Source: Liolophura sinensis | Taxonomy: Eukaryota; Mollusca; Polyplacophora; Chitonida; Chitonidae | Assembly (NCBI RefSeq): GCF_032854445.1 | Contig: NC_088307.1 | Span: forward strand, 310,001-374,000 | DNA: 64,000 nt | Direction of reading: 5' to 3' | Shown here: positions 46,640-57,764 of the stretch, in pieces | Numbering within the stretch: position 1 is the stretch's first letter | How the letters are laid out: each line of letters begins with the position of its first letter | Notes under the pieces: generated by a model | What the model was told of the DNA's origin: nothing | Database searches by the model: none | The model's input: the letters and a program-made list of their open reading frames with translations, nothing else | Program-made: the position numbers and the translations under genes

Positions 46640-48165
46640 CTAAAACCCGTATGCTGCTAGATGCTGCGTAGCACGAACTGTTTACCAACAGCTGCCCACA
46701 TCACCAGTAACACCCAGCCTCCCTAACTACTGTCCGTATGCTGCTACATGTATACACGAACTGTTTACAAACAACTGTCCACATCACCAGCAACACCCAG
46801 CCTCCCTAACTACTGCTCATATGGTGCTACAGGTTTTACACGAACTGTTGACAAACAACTGTTCACATAACCAGCAAACACCCAGTCCCCCTGACTACTG
46901 TCCATATTCTGCTACCGGAATACACGTACATTTTTACAAACAACTGTGCACATAACCAGCAAACACCCAGTCCCCCTGACTACTGTCCATATTCTGCTAC
47001 CGGAATACACGTACATTTTTACAAACAACTGTTCACATAACCAGCAAACACCCAGTCCCCCTGACTACTGTCCATATTCTGCTACCGGAATACACGTACA
47101 TTTTTACAAACAACTGTTCACATAACCAGCAAACACCCAGTCCCCCTGACTACTGTCCATATTCTGCTACCGGAATACACGTACATTTTTACAAACAACT
47201 GTTCACATAACCAGCAAACACCCAGTCCCCCTGACTACTGTCCATATTCTGCTACCGGAATACACGTACATTTTTACAAACAACTGTTCACATAACCAGC
47301 AAACACCCAGTCCCCCTGACTACTGTCCATATTCTGCTACCGGAATACACGTACATTTTTACAAACAACTGTTCACATAACCAGCAAATACTCAGTCCCC
47401 CTGACTACTGTCCATATTCTGCTACCGGAATACACGTACATTTTTACAAACAACTGTTCACATAACCAGCAAACACCCAGTCCCCCTGACTACTGTCCAT
47501 ATTCTGCTACCGGAATACACGTACATTTTTACAAACAACTGTTCACATAACCAGCAAACACCCAGTCCCCCTGACTACTGTCCATATTCTGCTACCGGAA
47601 TACACGTACACATTTACAAACAACTGTGCACATAACCAGCAAACACCCAGTCCCCCTGACTACTGTCCATATTCTGCTACCGGAATACACGTACATTTTT
47701 ACAAACAACTGTTCACATAACCAGCAAACACCCAGTCCCCCTGACTACTGTCCATATTCTGCTACCGGAATACACGTACACATTTACAAACAACTGTGCA
47801 CATAACCAGCAAACACCCAGTCCCCCTGACTACTGTCCATATTCTGCTACCGGAATACACGTACATTTTTACAAACAACTGTTCACATAACCAGCAAACA
47901 CCCAGTCCCCCTGACTACTGTCCATATTCTGCTACCGGAATACACGTACATTTTTACAAACAACTGTTCACATAACCAGCAAACACCCAGTCCCCCTGAC
48001 TACTGTCCATATTCTGCTACCGGAATACACGTACATTTTTACAAACAACTGTTCACATAACCAGCAAACACCCAGTCCCCCAGACTACTGTCCATATTCT
48101 GCTACCGGAATACACGTACATTTTTACAAACAACTGTGCATATCACTCGTAAACAGCCAGCCTCC
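46640..48165. repeat. 85-bp minisatellite, about 18 copies
   Basis: Period 85 bp (CCCAG at 46881, 46966 and 47051). Words: CCCAGTCCCCCTGACTACTG, TCCATATTCTGCTACCGGAA, TACACGTACATTTTTACAAA and CAACTGTTCACATAACC. Units between 46880 and 48120 are almost identical, while those at 46640-46880 and the last one are diverged (GCCTCCCTAACTACTG variants). A variant with CACATTTACAAACAACTGTG occurs at about 47608 and 47778, two units apart, hinting at a 170-bp higher-order exchange. The near identity marks very recent amplification. Confidence 0.96.
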
Positions 48166-48660
48166 CTAACTCCTGTCCACATGCTGCTACATACAAGTAC
48201 ATGGAAATGTTCTATAAACTCCTGTTGAATACAGATGGGATGAGTACATCTAGGTGTCATAACCGACCCAGTATGTCCCTGTGGTCTTCCCAGAGTAAAT
48301 AGCACTCAGTACATAGCACTGCCACACGCAGCACTCTGATAAATAAAATATTAAGAGCGTCAGTGGGAATGTCCCAATTTCTAGATAAGACGAGTGGCTA
48401 TAGAACAAATCATTGCATACCAACCCTTTTCCATCTATACAACTGGCTATTCTCTTTGATGTGGATATTTATTACTAAATTTTATACTAAAATGTCTCTG
48501 GTTTCATTATCAGGTTAATGCATATTCTCCCTCTGACAGAACCTACTAATGAATTGTTGCATTTTCTGTCACATATGTATACATGTGCTTTTAATTTCTT
48601 AAGTTGCGTTTGGACATACCTCTTTAGGGTGAACTCCCGTTATATATACCACAGAAACGC
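48166..48660. other. Single-copy stretch
   Basis: No gene recognised; AT-rich. Confidence 0.5.
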
Positions 48661-48945
48661 TACATGGTACAGGAAAAGAATGGAGAACAGCTCAAACTTA
48701 TCAAAGGACTATGAACATGGTACAGACTGGCAATGGAGAACAGCTCAAAGTTATCAGAATATGGTGTACGATGTACAGGGTGGTAATGGAGAACAGCTCA
48801 ATATTATCAAAATACAGAATACATGGTACAGGAAGGGAACGGGAAGCCTCGCAGAGTTATCAAAATACAGTGGGCATTGTACAGGACGGGAATAGTGAGC
48901 ATAGCCGAGTTATTAAAATACAGTGTACTTGAGGGACAATGTCAA
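48661..48945. repeat. About 53-bp tandem repeat, 5 copies
   Basis: ACATGGTACAGG, AATGGAGAACAGCTCAAA and TTATCAAAATACAG recur at about 53 bp. Diverged copies of the same unit follow the SINE fragment (49130-49260), so the SINE landed within the array. Confidence 0.88.
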
Positions 48946-48976
48946 CGTGGCGTTGTACACTTTACTTTTAATATAT

Positions 48977-49125
48977 TTGTTCTGCGTTTTACGCCGAATA
49001 TTTCACTTATGATGACAGTGGTCATCATATTGGGAAGTTTCCACGACCACCCCACGCTGCTGGCAGATTTTCCCGCGTATGGCGGGAGAGGACTTCCCCA
49101 AGTGCAGCTCAAACCCACCAAAATG
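48977..49125 (-). mobile_element. Diverged SINE fragment
   Basis: Reverse complement shows the SINE layout: GCGTTTTACGCCGAATATTT, CACTTATGATGACAGTGG, GAAGTTTCCACGACCACCC, GCTGGCAGATTTTCCCGCGT and ATGGCGGGAGAGGA. It is diverged in several places from the main subfamily, like the copy at 23398, and was inserted in the 53-bp array. Confidence 0.8.
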
Positions 49126-49129
49126 CCAT

Positions 49130-49260
49130 GCACGTGGTAGATAATGGGAAAGTAGGTGAGCTCAAATTTATCAAAACGCATGGTGTGGACGGGAAAGACG
49201 ATAGCCAACATTTTAGATCATAATATACACGATAGATGACCGGAATATAGAGACGCTCAA
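49130..49260. repeat. 53-bp repeat, decayed end
   Basis: Two to three diverged units (GAGCTCAAATTTATCAAAAC and similar) on the right side of the SINE fragment. Confidence 0.65.
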
Positions 49261-49274
49261 GGTTATTCACATTC

Positions 49275-49475
49275 ACTGCATATGTACCAACAACCGACTA
49301 GCCATATGGTGATGATCAAACCACGAAGACCCACTTGTCATATGGTGAGGATCAAAGCATGAGAATCAACCAACTAGCCACATGACGATGAAGCTCAAAC
49401 CATGAGAATCAACCAGGTAGCCATATGGTGATGATCAAGCCACAAGGATTAACCTACTAGCCATATGGTGATGAC
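49275..49475. repeat. About 43-bp tandem repeat, 5 copies
   Basis: ACTAGCCATATGGTGATGAT, CAAACCA and GAGAATCAACCA recur five times at 40-46 bp with moderate divergence. Confidence 0.87.
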
Positions 49476-50284
49476 CATAGGAAATCTAAAGCCACCGCCT
49501 GACGAGGTTATAAGCTTACGCGGAGGCGACACCGTGTAAGCCGATATTACAATGTGCACGACGTTGCCTGAATGATTATGTGTGAGTGGAGTGTGACTGG
49601 GATATATCTGTTCCGTCTATGTTCCGTATAGTGACACCGTGTTCCAGCATCACACTCTCCAGACTGGCCTACGTATGTTTGTAACAAAGCACATGAATGT
49701 GCCTGACACCGTACATTGTCACTACGGGCTATTAACACAGAACCTCATATTTAGGTTTATCTCGCAAATGTATAAATATATTTAAAACAGCCCGTAGTAA
49801 GCAGCATTTAAAGTATTAACAAAATAACTTACCGTGGACGAGTGAGTATCTGGACGATCACGGCCACGGCTTTCACAGCTGGTAATCACAGGTTATGACT
49901 GCTACACGAGTTCACAAGTCTAGTCTCAGTGTGTAACTAGTGAAGAAATCGTCTTCAGTTCAACGGTTAACAAAGAAAACCCTTTAGATTCGAGAGTAAA
50001 ACTCCAAGCATTTGTAAGTAAGACTTCACATTAATGAGAGATTATTTCCTGGTGGGTTTAAAATAAGCTGGCAGAAAATCTCCCTGTTGCTTTCACGCCG
50101 GATTTACCTGTACTGATTCTAAATAGATTTCTGAGATCGACAGGAACAAATGCGACGAGTAACCCGCCAAGAGTGAGCCGGCGCGCTAGCTCAGTGAGCT
50201 GCGGCTGATTTATCGATCTCCCATCAACCGATGAGCTCCGTCTGATCAGCGGACGACACAGCGTGTGCGTTACCAAACTAGCTT
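49476..50284. other. High-complexity single-copy stretch
   Basis: About 800 bp without repeats. A 72-codon minus frame at 50058-50276 has mixed composition (LARRLTLGGLLVAFVPVDLR) but no known relative. No splice or promoter signal that I can defend. Confidence 0.4.
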
Positions 50285-53200
50285 ATTCGTGGACATTACC
50301 AAACACAGGTATTCCGTGGTTAAAAGCTGAAGATATGGTGCATAGCTTTCCGTGGTTGTAAGCGGAAGATGTGGTGAAAAGCTTTCCGTGCCTATAAGAG
50401 GAAGATGTGGTGCAAAGTTTTCCGTGCCTGTAAGCGGAAGATGTGGTGCAAAGTTTTCCATGTCATTAAGAGGAAGATGTGGTGCAAAGCTTTCCGTGGT
50501 TGTAAGCGAAAGATGTGGTGCAAAGCTTTCCGTGGTTGTAAGCGGAAGATGGGGTGCAAAGCTTTCCGTGGTTGTAAACGGAAAATATGGTGCAAAGATT
50601 TTCTATGTCATTAAGCGGAAGATGTGGTGCAAAGATTTCTGTGTCAGTAAGCGGAGGATGTGGTGCAAAGTTTTGTATGTCAGTAATCAGAAGATGTGGT
50701 GCAAAGCTTTCCGTAGTTGTAAGAGGATGATGTGGTGGAAAACCTTCCGTGATTGTAAGCGGAAGATGTGGTGCAAAGCTTTCCGTAGTTGTAAGAGGAA
50801 GATGTGGTGCAAAGCTTTCCGTGCCTGTAAGCGGAAGATGTGGTGCAGAGCTGTTTATGGCAGAAAGCGGAAAATGTGGTGCAAATCTTTCCGTGGTTGT
50901 AAGTGGAAGATGTGGTGCAAAGTTTTCGGTTTTCGTATGTGGAAGATGTGGTGCAAACCTTTCCGTGGCTGTACGTGGAAGATGTGGTAAAAAGTTTTCC
51001 GTGGATGTAAGCAGAAGATGTTGTGCAAAGCTCTCTATGGCAGTACGCGGATGATGAGGTGTAAAAATTCCCGTAGTTGTAAACGGAAGAAGTGGTGCAA
51101 AGCTTTCCGTGTCTGTAAGCCGAAGATGTTGTACAAAGCTTTCCGTGCCTGTAAGCTGAGGATGTAGGGCAAAGTTTTCTATGTCAGTAATCGGAAGATG
51201 TGGTACAAAGCTGTCTATGGCAATCAGCGGAAGATGTGTTGCAAAGCTTTCCGTGCCAGTGAGCGGAAGATGTGGTGCAAAGTTTTTTTATGTCAGTAAG
51301 CAGAAGATGTGGTGCAAAACTTTCCGTGGTTGGAAGCGAAAGATGTGGTGCAAAGCTTTCGGTGGTTGTAAGCAGAAGATGGGGCGCATAGCTTTCAGTT
51401 TTTGTAAGCGGAATATGTGCTGCAAAGCTTACCGTGGCTGTAAGCGGAAGATGTGGTGGAAATCTTTCCGTAGTGGTAAGTGGAAGATGTAGGGCAAAGT
51501 TTTCAATGTGAGTATGGAGAAGATGTGGTGCAAAGCTCTCTATGGGAGTACGCGGAAGATGTGTTGCAAAACTGTTAATGGTTGTAAGCGGAAGATGTGG
51601 TGCATAGCTTTCCGTGGTTGTAAGCAGAAGATGTGGTGAAAAGTTTTTTATGTCAGTAATCGGAAGATGTGGTGCAAAGCTCTCTATGGCAGCCAGGGGA
51701 AGATGTGGGGCAAAGCTCTCTATGGCAGTAAGCGGATGATGTGATTCAAAGCTCTCTCTGGAAATGAGCGGAAGATGTGGGCCAAAGCTTTCTGGGGCTG
51801 TAAGCGGACGATGTGGTGCAGAGCTCTCTATGCCAGTAAGCAAGGATGTGGTGCAAAGCTCTCTGTGACAGTAAGCGGAAGATGTGGTGCAAAGTTTTCT
51901 ATGTCAGTAAGCGGTAGATGTGGTTCAAAGCTCTCTCTGGCAATGAGCGGAAGATGTGGCGCAAAGCTTCCCGTGGTTGTAAGCAGAAGATGTGGTGCAA
52001 AGCTTTTGGTTTCTGTAAGCGGTATATGTGATGCGAAGCTCCCCGCGGCTGTAAGCGGAAGATGTGGTGCAAGCTATAAATGTGAGTATGCGGAAGATAT
52101 GGTGCAAAGCTCTCTGTGGCAGTATGCGGATGATGTGGTACGAAGTTTTCTATAGGGGTAAGCAAAAGTTGTGATGCAAAACTTTCCGTGGTTGAAAGCG
52201 GAAGATGTGGTGGAAAGTTTTCTATGTCAGTAAGCGGAAGATGTGGTGAAAAACTCTCGATGGCAATAAACAAAAGATGTGGTGTATACGGAAGATGTTG
52301 TGCAAAGCTCTCTATAGCAATAAGCGGAAGATGTGTTGCAAAGATTTCCGTGGTTGGAAGCGGAGGATGTGGTGCAAAGCTCCATATGGCAGAAAGACGA
52401 TGATGTGGTGCTAAGCTCTCTATGGCAGTAAGCGGAAGATGTGGTGCGAAGTTCTCTATGGCAGTAAGCGGAAGATGTAGTGCAAAGCTCTCTATGGCCT
52501 TAAGTGGAAGATTTGGTGGAAAGCTTTCCGTAGTTGTAAACGGAAGATGTGGTGCAAAGCTCTCTATGGCAGTAAGCGGAAGATGTGGTGCAAAGCTCCC
52601 TATGGCAATAAGCGGAGTATGTGGTGCAAAGCTCTCTGTGACAGTAAGCGGATGTTGTGGTGCAAAGCTCTCTGTGACAGTAAGCGGATGATGTGGTACA
52701 AAGCTCTCTATGGCAGTAAGCGGAAGATGTAGTGCAAAGCTCTCTATGGCCTTAAGTGGAAGATTTGGTGGAAAGCTTTCCGTAGTTGTAAACGGAAGAT
52801 GTGGTGCAAAGCTCTCTATGGCAGTAAGCGGAAGGTGGGGTGCAAAGATCTCTATGGCAGTAAGCGGAGTATGTGATGCAAAGCTCTCTGTGACAGTAAG
52901 CGGATGTTGTGGTGCAAAGCTCTCTGTGACAGTAAGCGGATGATGTGGTACAAAGCTCTCTATGGCAGTAAGCGGAAGATGTAGTGCAAAGCTCTCTATG
53001 GCCTTAAGTGGAAGATTTGGTGGAAAGCTTTCGGTAGTTGTAAACAGAAGATGTGGTGCAGAACATTCTGTGGTTGTAAGCGGAAGATATTGTGGAAAGC
53101 TTTCGGTTTTTGTAAGCGGAAGATGTGTTGCAAAGCTTTCTGTGGCTGTAAGCGGAGATGTGGTACAAAGCTTTCCGTGCCTGTAAGCGGAAGAAGTGAT

Positions 53201-55165
53201 GCAAAGTTTTCTATGCCAGGAAGCGGAGGATGTGGTGCAAAGCTTACCGTGGTTGTAAACAGAAGATGTGGTGCAAAATTTTCTATGTCAGAAAGCGGAA
53301 GATGTGGTGCGAAGCTTTCCGTGGTTTTAAGGCGAAGATGTGGTGCAAAACTTTCCGGGGCTGTCAGCGGAAGATTTGATGGAAAGCTCTCTATAGCAGT
53401 AGGCGGAAGATGTGTTGCAAAGGTTTTCGTGGTTGTAAGCAGAAGATGTGGTGCAAAGTTCTCTCTGGCAGAAAGGGGAAGATGTGGTGCAAAGCTCTCT
53501 ATGGCAGTATGCGGAAGATGTGGTGCAAAGCTCTCTATGGCAGTAACCGGAAGATGTGGTTCAAAGCTCTGTGTGACAGTAAGCGGAAGATGTGGTGCAA
53601 AGCTGTCTATAGCAGTATGCAAAAGATGTGGTGCAAAGCTCTCTGTGTCTTTAAGCGGAAGATGTGATACAAAGCTCTCTATGTCAGTAAGCGGAATATG
53701 TGGTGCAAAGCTCTCTATGGCAGTAAGCGGAATATGTGGTGCAAAGCTCTCCATGGCAGTAAGCGGAATATGTGGTGCAAAGCTCTCTATGGCAGTAAGC
53801 GGAATATGTGGTGCAAAGCTCTCTATGGCAGTAAGCGGAATATGTGGTGCAAAGCTCTCTATGGCAGTAAGCGGAATATGTGGTGCAAAGCTCTCCATGG
53901 CAGTAAGCGGAATATGTGGTGCAAAGCTCTCCATGGCAGTAAGCGGAGTATGTGGTGCAAAGCTCTCTGTGACAGTAAGCGGGTGATGTGGTACAAAGCT
54001 CTCTATGGCAGTAAGGGGAAGATGTGGTGGAAAGCTTTCCGTAGTTGCAAACGGAAGATGTGGTGCAAAGTTTTCTATGTCAGCATGCAGAAGATGTGGT
54101 GCAGAGCGTTGTGTGGTTGTAAGGGGAAGATGTGGTGTAAACCTTTACGTGGTTGTAAGCGTAAGATGTGGTAGGAAGCTTTCGGTTTTGTTAGCGGAAC
54201 ATATGGTGCAAAGCTTTCTGTGGCTGTAAGCGGAGATGTTGTACAAAGCTTTCCATGCTTGTAAGCGGAAGAAGTGGTGCAAAGTTTTCTAAGGCAGTAA
54301 GCGGAAGATGTGCTGCAAAGCTCTCTATGGCAGTAAGCGGACGATGTTGTGCAAAATTTTCTATGTCAGTAAGTGGAAGATGTGGTGCGAAGCTTTCCGT
54401 GGTTTTAAGGCGAAGATGTGGTGCAAAACTTCCCGGGCTGTCAGCGGAAGATTTGGTGCAAAACTATCTATAGCAGTAGGCGGAAGATGTGTTGCAAAGG
54501 TTTTCGTTATTGTAAGCGGACGATGTGGTGCAAAGTTCTCTCTGGCAGAAAGGGGAATGTGTTGCAAAGGTCCATATGGCAGTAAGCGGAAAGTGTGGTG
54601 CAAAGCTCTCTATGGCAGTAAGCGGAAGATGTGGTGCGAAGCTCTCTATGGCAGTATGCGGAAGATGTGGTGCAAAGCTCTCTATGTCTTTAAGCGGAAG
54701 ATGTGGTACAAAGCTCTCTATGGCAGTAAGCGGAAGATGTGGTGCAAAGCTCTCTATGTCTTTAAGCGGAAGATGTGGTGCAAAGCTCTCCAAGGCAGTA
54801 AGCGGAAGATGTGGTGCAAAGCTCTCTATGTCAGTAAGCGGATGTTGTGGTGCAAGGCTTTTCGTGGTTGTGAACGGAAGTTGTGGTGCAAAGTTTTCTA
54901 TGTCAGGAAGCGTAAAATCTGGTGCAAAGTTTTCCGTGGTTGATAGGGGAAGATGTGGTGCAAAACTTTCCGTGGTTGTAAGCGGAAAATGTGGTGCAAA
55001 GCTCTCTATAGCAGTAAGCGGAAGATGTGTTGCAAAGGTTTCTGTGGTTGTGAGCGGAAGATGTGGTGCAAAGTTCTCTTGGGCAGAAAGGGGAATGTGT
55101 TGCAAAGCTCCTTATGGCAGTAAGCGGAAGATGTGGTGCAAAGCTTTCCGTGCCTGTAAACTGAA
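50285..55165. repeat. 36-bp minisatellite, about 135 units, with 252-bp higher-order repeats
   Basis: Unit GGAAGATGTGGTGCAAAGCT, then CTCTATGGCAGTAAGC (or TTCCGTGGTTGTAAGC). Two unit classes, CTCTATGGCAGT and TTCCGTGGTTGT, are interspersed. A 7-unit block of exactly 252 bp is repeated around 52474, 52726 and 52978 (GATGTAGTGC marker). A larger block is duplicated about 1078 bp apart (53301 and 54379). A homogeneous GGAATATGTGG run occupies 53690-53945. Twelve codons per unit keep frames open on both strands: plus AVSGRCGAKLSM or KRKMWCKALYGS, minus ESFAPHLPLTAI, up to 312 codons. Frames in opposite strands and several phases argue against coding. Confidence 0.96.
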
Positions 55166-55985
55166 TATATGCATGTATAAACCGTAAACAAAATTTGTGG
55201 AGTGCACCGTGTAGTGATTGCAGAAAAAAGTATGCCATAAACCGTATAAGCTGTTTGGTGTTTGTAAGCAGACTGTAAGCTACAAGCAGTGTAGTGGCTG
55301 TATGCAAATTACGCGATACAAACAGACTGTAACGTACAAAATTGAAATAGAACATGTAGTATAAACCATTTAGTGGTTGTAAGTACAGTATGTGGTACAA
55401 ACTGTTTGGTGTTTGTATGCAGACTGTAAGCTACAAACAGTGTAGTGGCTGTATGCAAATTACGCGATACAAACAGACTGTAAGGTACAAAATTGAAATA
55501 GAACATGTAGTATAAACCATTTAGTGGTTGTAAGTACAGTATGTGGTACAAACTGTTTGGTGTTTGTATGCAGACTGTAAGCTACAAACAGTGTAGTGGC
55601 TGTATGCAAATTACGCGATACAAACAGAATGTAAGGTACAAAATTGAAACAGAACATGTAGTATAAACCATTTAGTGGTTGTAAGTACAGTATGTGGTAC
55701 AAACTGTTTGGTGTTTGTATGCAGACTGTAAGCTACAAACAGTGTAGTGGCTGTATGCAAATTACGCGATACAAACAGACTGCAAGGTACAAAATTGAAA
55801 TAGAGCATGTAGTATAAACCATTTAGTGGTTGTAAGTATAGTATGTGGTACAAACTGTTTGGTGTTTGTATGCAGACTGTAAGCTACAAACAGTGTAGTG
55901 GCTGTATGCAAATTACACGGTACAAACAGACTGTAGGGTACGAACCGGAAATAGAACATGTGGTATAAACTGCTTGGTGTTTGTA
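55166..55985. repeat. 151-bp tandem repeat derived from the 36-bp unit
   Basis: About five nearly identical 151-bp units; equivalent minus-strand frames start at 151-bp spacing. Each unit divides into four segments of about 36-40 bp, each shaped like TACAAACTGTTTGGTGTTTG TATGC, which resemble the adjacent 36-bp unit (GCAAAGCTTTCCGTGGTTGT AAGC). This indicates that the higher-order unit arose from four diverged monomers. 151 is not a multiple of three, so the 80-codon frames cannot run on. Confidence 0.94.
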
Positions 55986-56269
55986 AACATGAGGTATTAG
56001 CCGTTTCTAGTTTCCAAAATCATATTTTTGCTTATGTGATAAACATGAAACAAGAAGAACCTCATTTTGTTCTGTTTTGCTAAGACAAGTTTATGATTTC
56101 AGTCTACTCAGATTAGGTACATTATTTGGAAAATTATTTTTGATACATTTTAAGTACATTATTTAGGTACATTATGATATTGTAGTGAATAAGTAATAAT
56201 GCAGCACACTTACGCTGATGATCCTTTGGGGAGATCTCCGTAGTAGCCATTAGGCTGTGAGAAATCATC
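55986..56269. other. AT-rich spacer
   Basis: Short repeated AGGTACATTAT words around 56115-56175; otherwise nothing. Confidence 0.5.
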
Positions 56270-56720
56270 GTTAAATAAATAAAGCATTGAATTAAGAATT
56301 AAATTAAATGCTCAAATACTGCACAGATCTCTTTGTTCAACAAACCAAAAGCCAGAACAGAGCTCCGCTTCTCCGTTTTCCTTTTACTGAATTCTTAATG
56401 CCCCAGGATTAATTATACCTGATTGTCAGAATTATAACAATCCTCAGATATTATGCTCGCATTCCACAATCCTCTCTATAGTAAAGGCATACAATAATTG
56501 CATGGCTTGGGATGTGAGCGGTCATTCGTACTCCAAACACAGGCGCCTTTATTCTGTCTCATTTTACCCCGGTGATCCCAATTACATGAGAGGTGTTGAG
56601 CCATAATCGCTCATTCCCACAGCTGTATGTGTCTTCTTACGTAACAGTCGTGAAGAGAACTTGAGTCAGGCCGACGCTTTATTCCCAATGCATCAGCCAC
56701 AGCATCACGAGAACTTGCCT
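56270..56720. other. High-complexity island; possible conserved non-coding element
   Basis: Contains homeodomain-type words (AATTAAGAATTAAATTAAAT, CAGGATTAATTATACC) and a TGATTGTCAG word of the PBX/MEIS type. The sequence is balanced and non-repetitive, with no open frame. The call is a judgement from composition and motif density, without any alignment. Confidence 0.3.
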
Positions 56721-57169
56721 AAGCCATTTTCTAGTGCATAGCAGAAGTTTATGTTTCCTCGGAGTCACAATTTACAAGTCGGGGATGCAGACTACTCAAA
56801 CCTGTAGATGAGTTTTATTGAAATACGCAGTTTACCGGTTTCCCCAATACACAGGTACATGTAAGATACATATAAATAAACATTGGTGTATATTCAGTTC
56901 CGAACAGCTGTTATTTAAAATAATGTATAAAAAATGCTGCATTTTTCACCATCTTTCTTGGAATAGTCACTGGACATTTATGTAGTAAATGTGTCAGTTG
57001 CAACAGAAATTATATCCTCTAATGTTCACGTGATGCCAAGCCATAACGCCACGTGTAGCTTGAAAGTTTTCCACATCATATCAAAAAGATGATATGTTCT
57101 TACATTTTGCACACTGGATACGGAAAACCACTAGGGGCATGCTGAAACAAATTTGGAGGAAAGCATTTT
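56721..57169. other. Single-copy stretch
   Basis: No gene or repeat recognised. Confidence 0.5.
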
Positions 57170-57245
57170 GGAATTACCGGGAAAATATCTCGAAATTACG
57201 AGAAAAATCCCGTAATTCCAAGATTGTTTTCTCGTAATTTCGAGA
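57170..57245. repeat. Perfect 19-bp inverted repeat with a nested alternative stem
   Basis: TCTCGAAATTACGAGAAAA (57188-57206) is the exact reverse complement of TTTTCTCGTAATTTCGAGA (57227-57245), with a 20-base loop. A second pair, GGAATTACCGGGA (57170-57182) and TCCCGTAATTCC (57208-57219), overlaps the first and would form an alternative, mutually exclusive stem with one bulge. The arms are themselves near-palindromic. It may be a small foldback element. Confidence 0.9.
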
Positions 57246-57764
57246 AATTATTTGATGCATTGTTTCAGTACAGGTAGTAATACATTGTAGAAGCTAGGGG
57301 CATAACAGGATGTTCTGCGCTTCACTTGGGTGTGGATACACAAAGTGTGACGTTAAAGAAGTCAGCTGGCGGCGGGCAGTCCAGAAGGTGTGACACGTAA
57401 TGCCGGCTATGTCGTGATGCATATGGACACAGACCCCCATTACATTAAAATGGTATTAAAATGCTGGAAACTGTCTAAACTTTGAGGAGGTATGAGCTTT
57501 ATTGATGAAAGTTTGAAATTCTGGGTGAGAGGACACAAGGTGTGAGGTAGTGATGAGGCTGCGAGTGACGTCCCCTTTGCGTTGCTAGGCACGCCTCCCA
57601 GCTGCCGGCATGGAAAGGTCCAGATTTTGACGGTCAACCTATGTCAAGATTTTTATGGCTTCTTTCTCACAGGCTGGGCCAGGTATGCACCAAAGCTTAT
57701 TAGCCACGGAATGTTTGGGACTGAGCTACAGCGCTAGACGTTAACATTGTCGCTTATGGAAAAT
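57246..57764. other. Single-copy stretch
   Basis: A 65-codon minus frame (57440-57637) has no recognised relative. Nothing else. Confidence 0.5.

Noticed and set aside
52996-53986. Opposing 312- and 311-codon frames as genes
   Set aside because: Both are translations of the 36-bp repeat on opposite strands; neither has a unique N- or C-terminal domain, splice signals or promoter.
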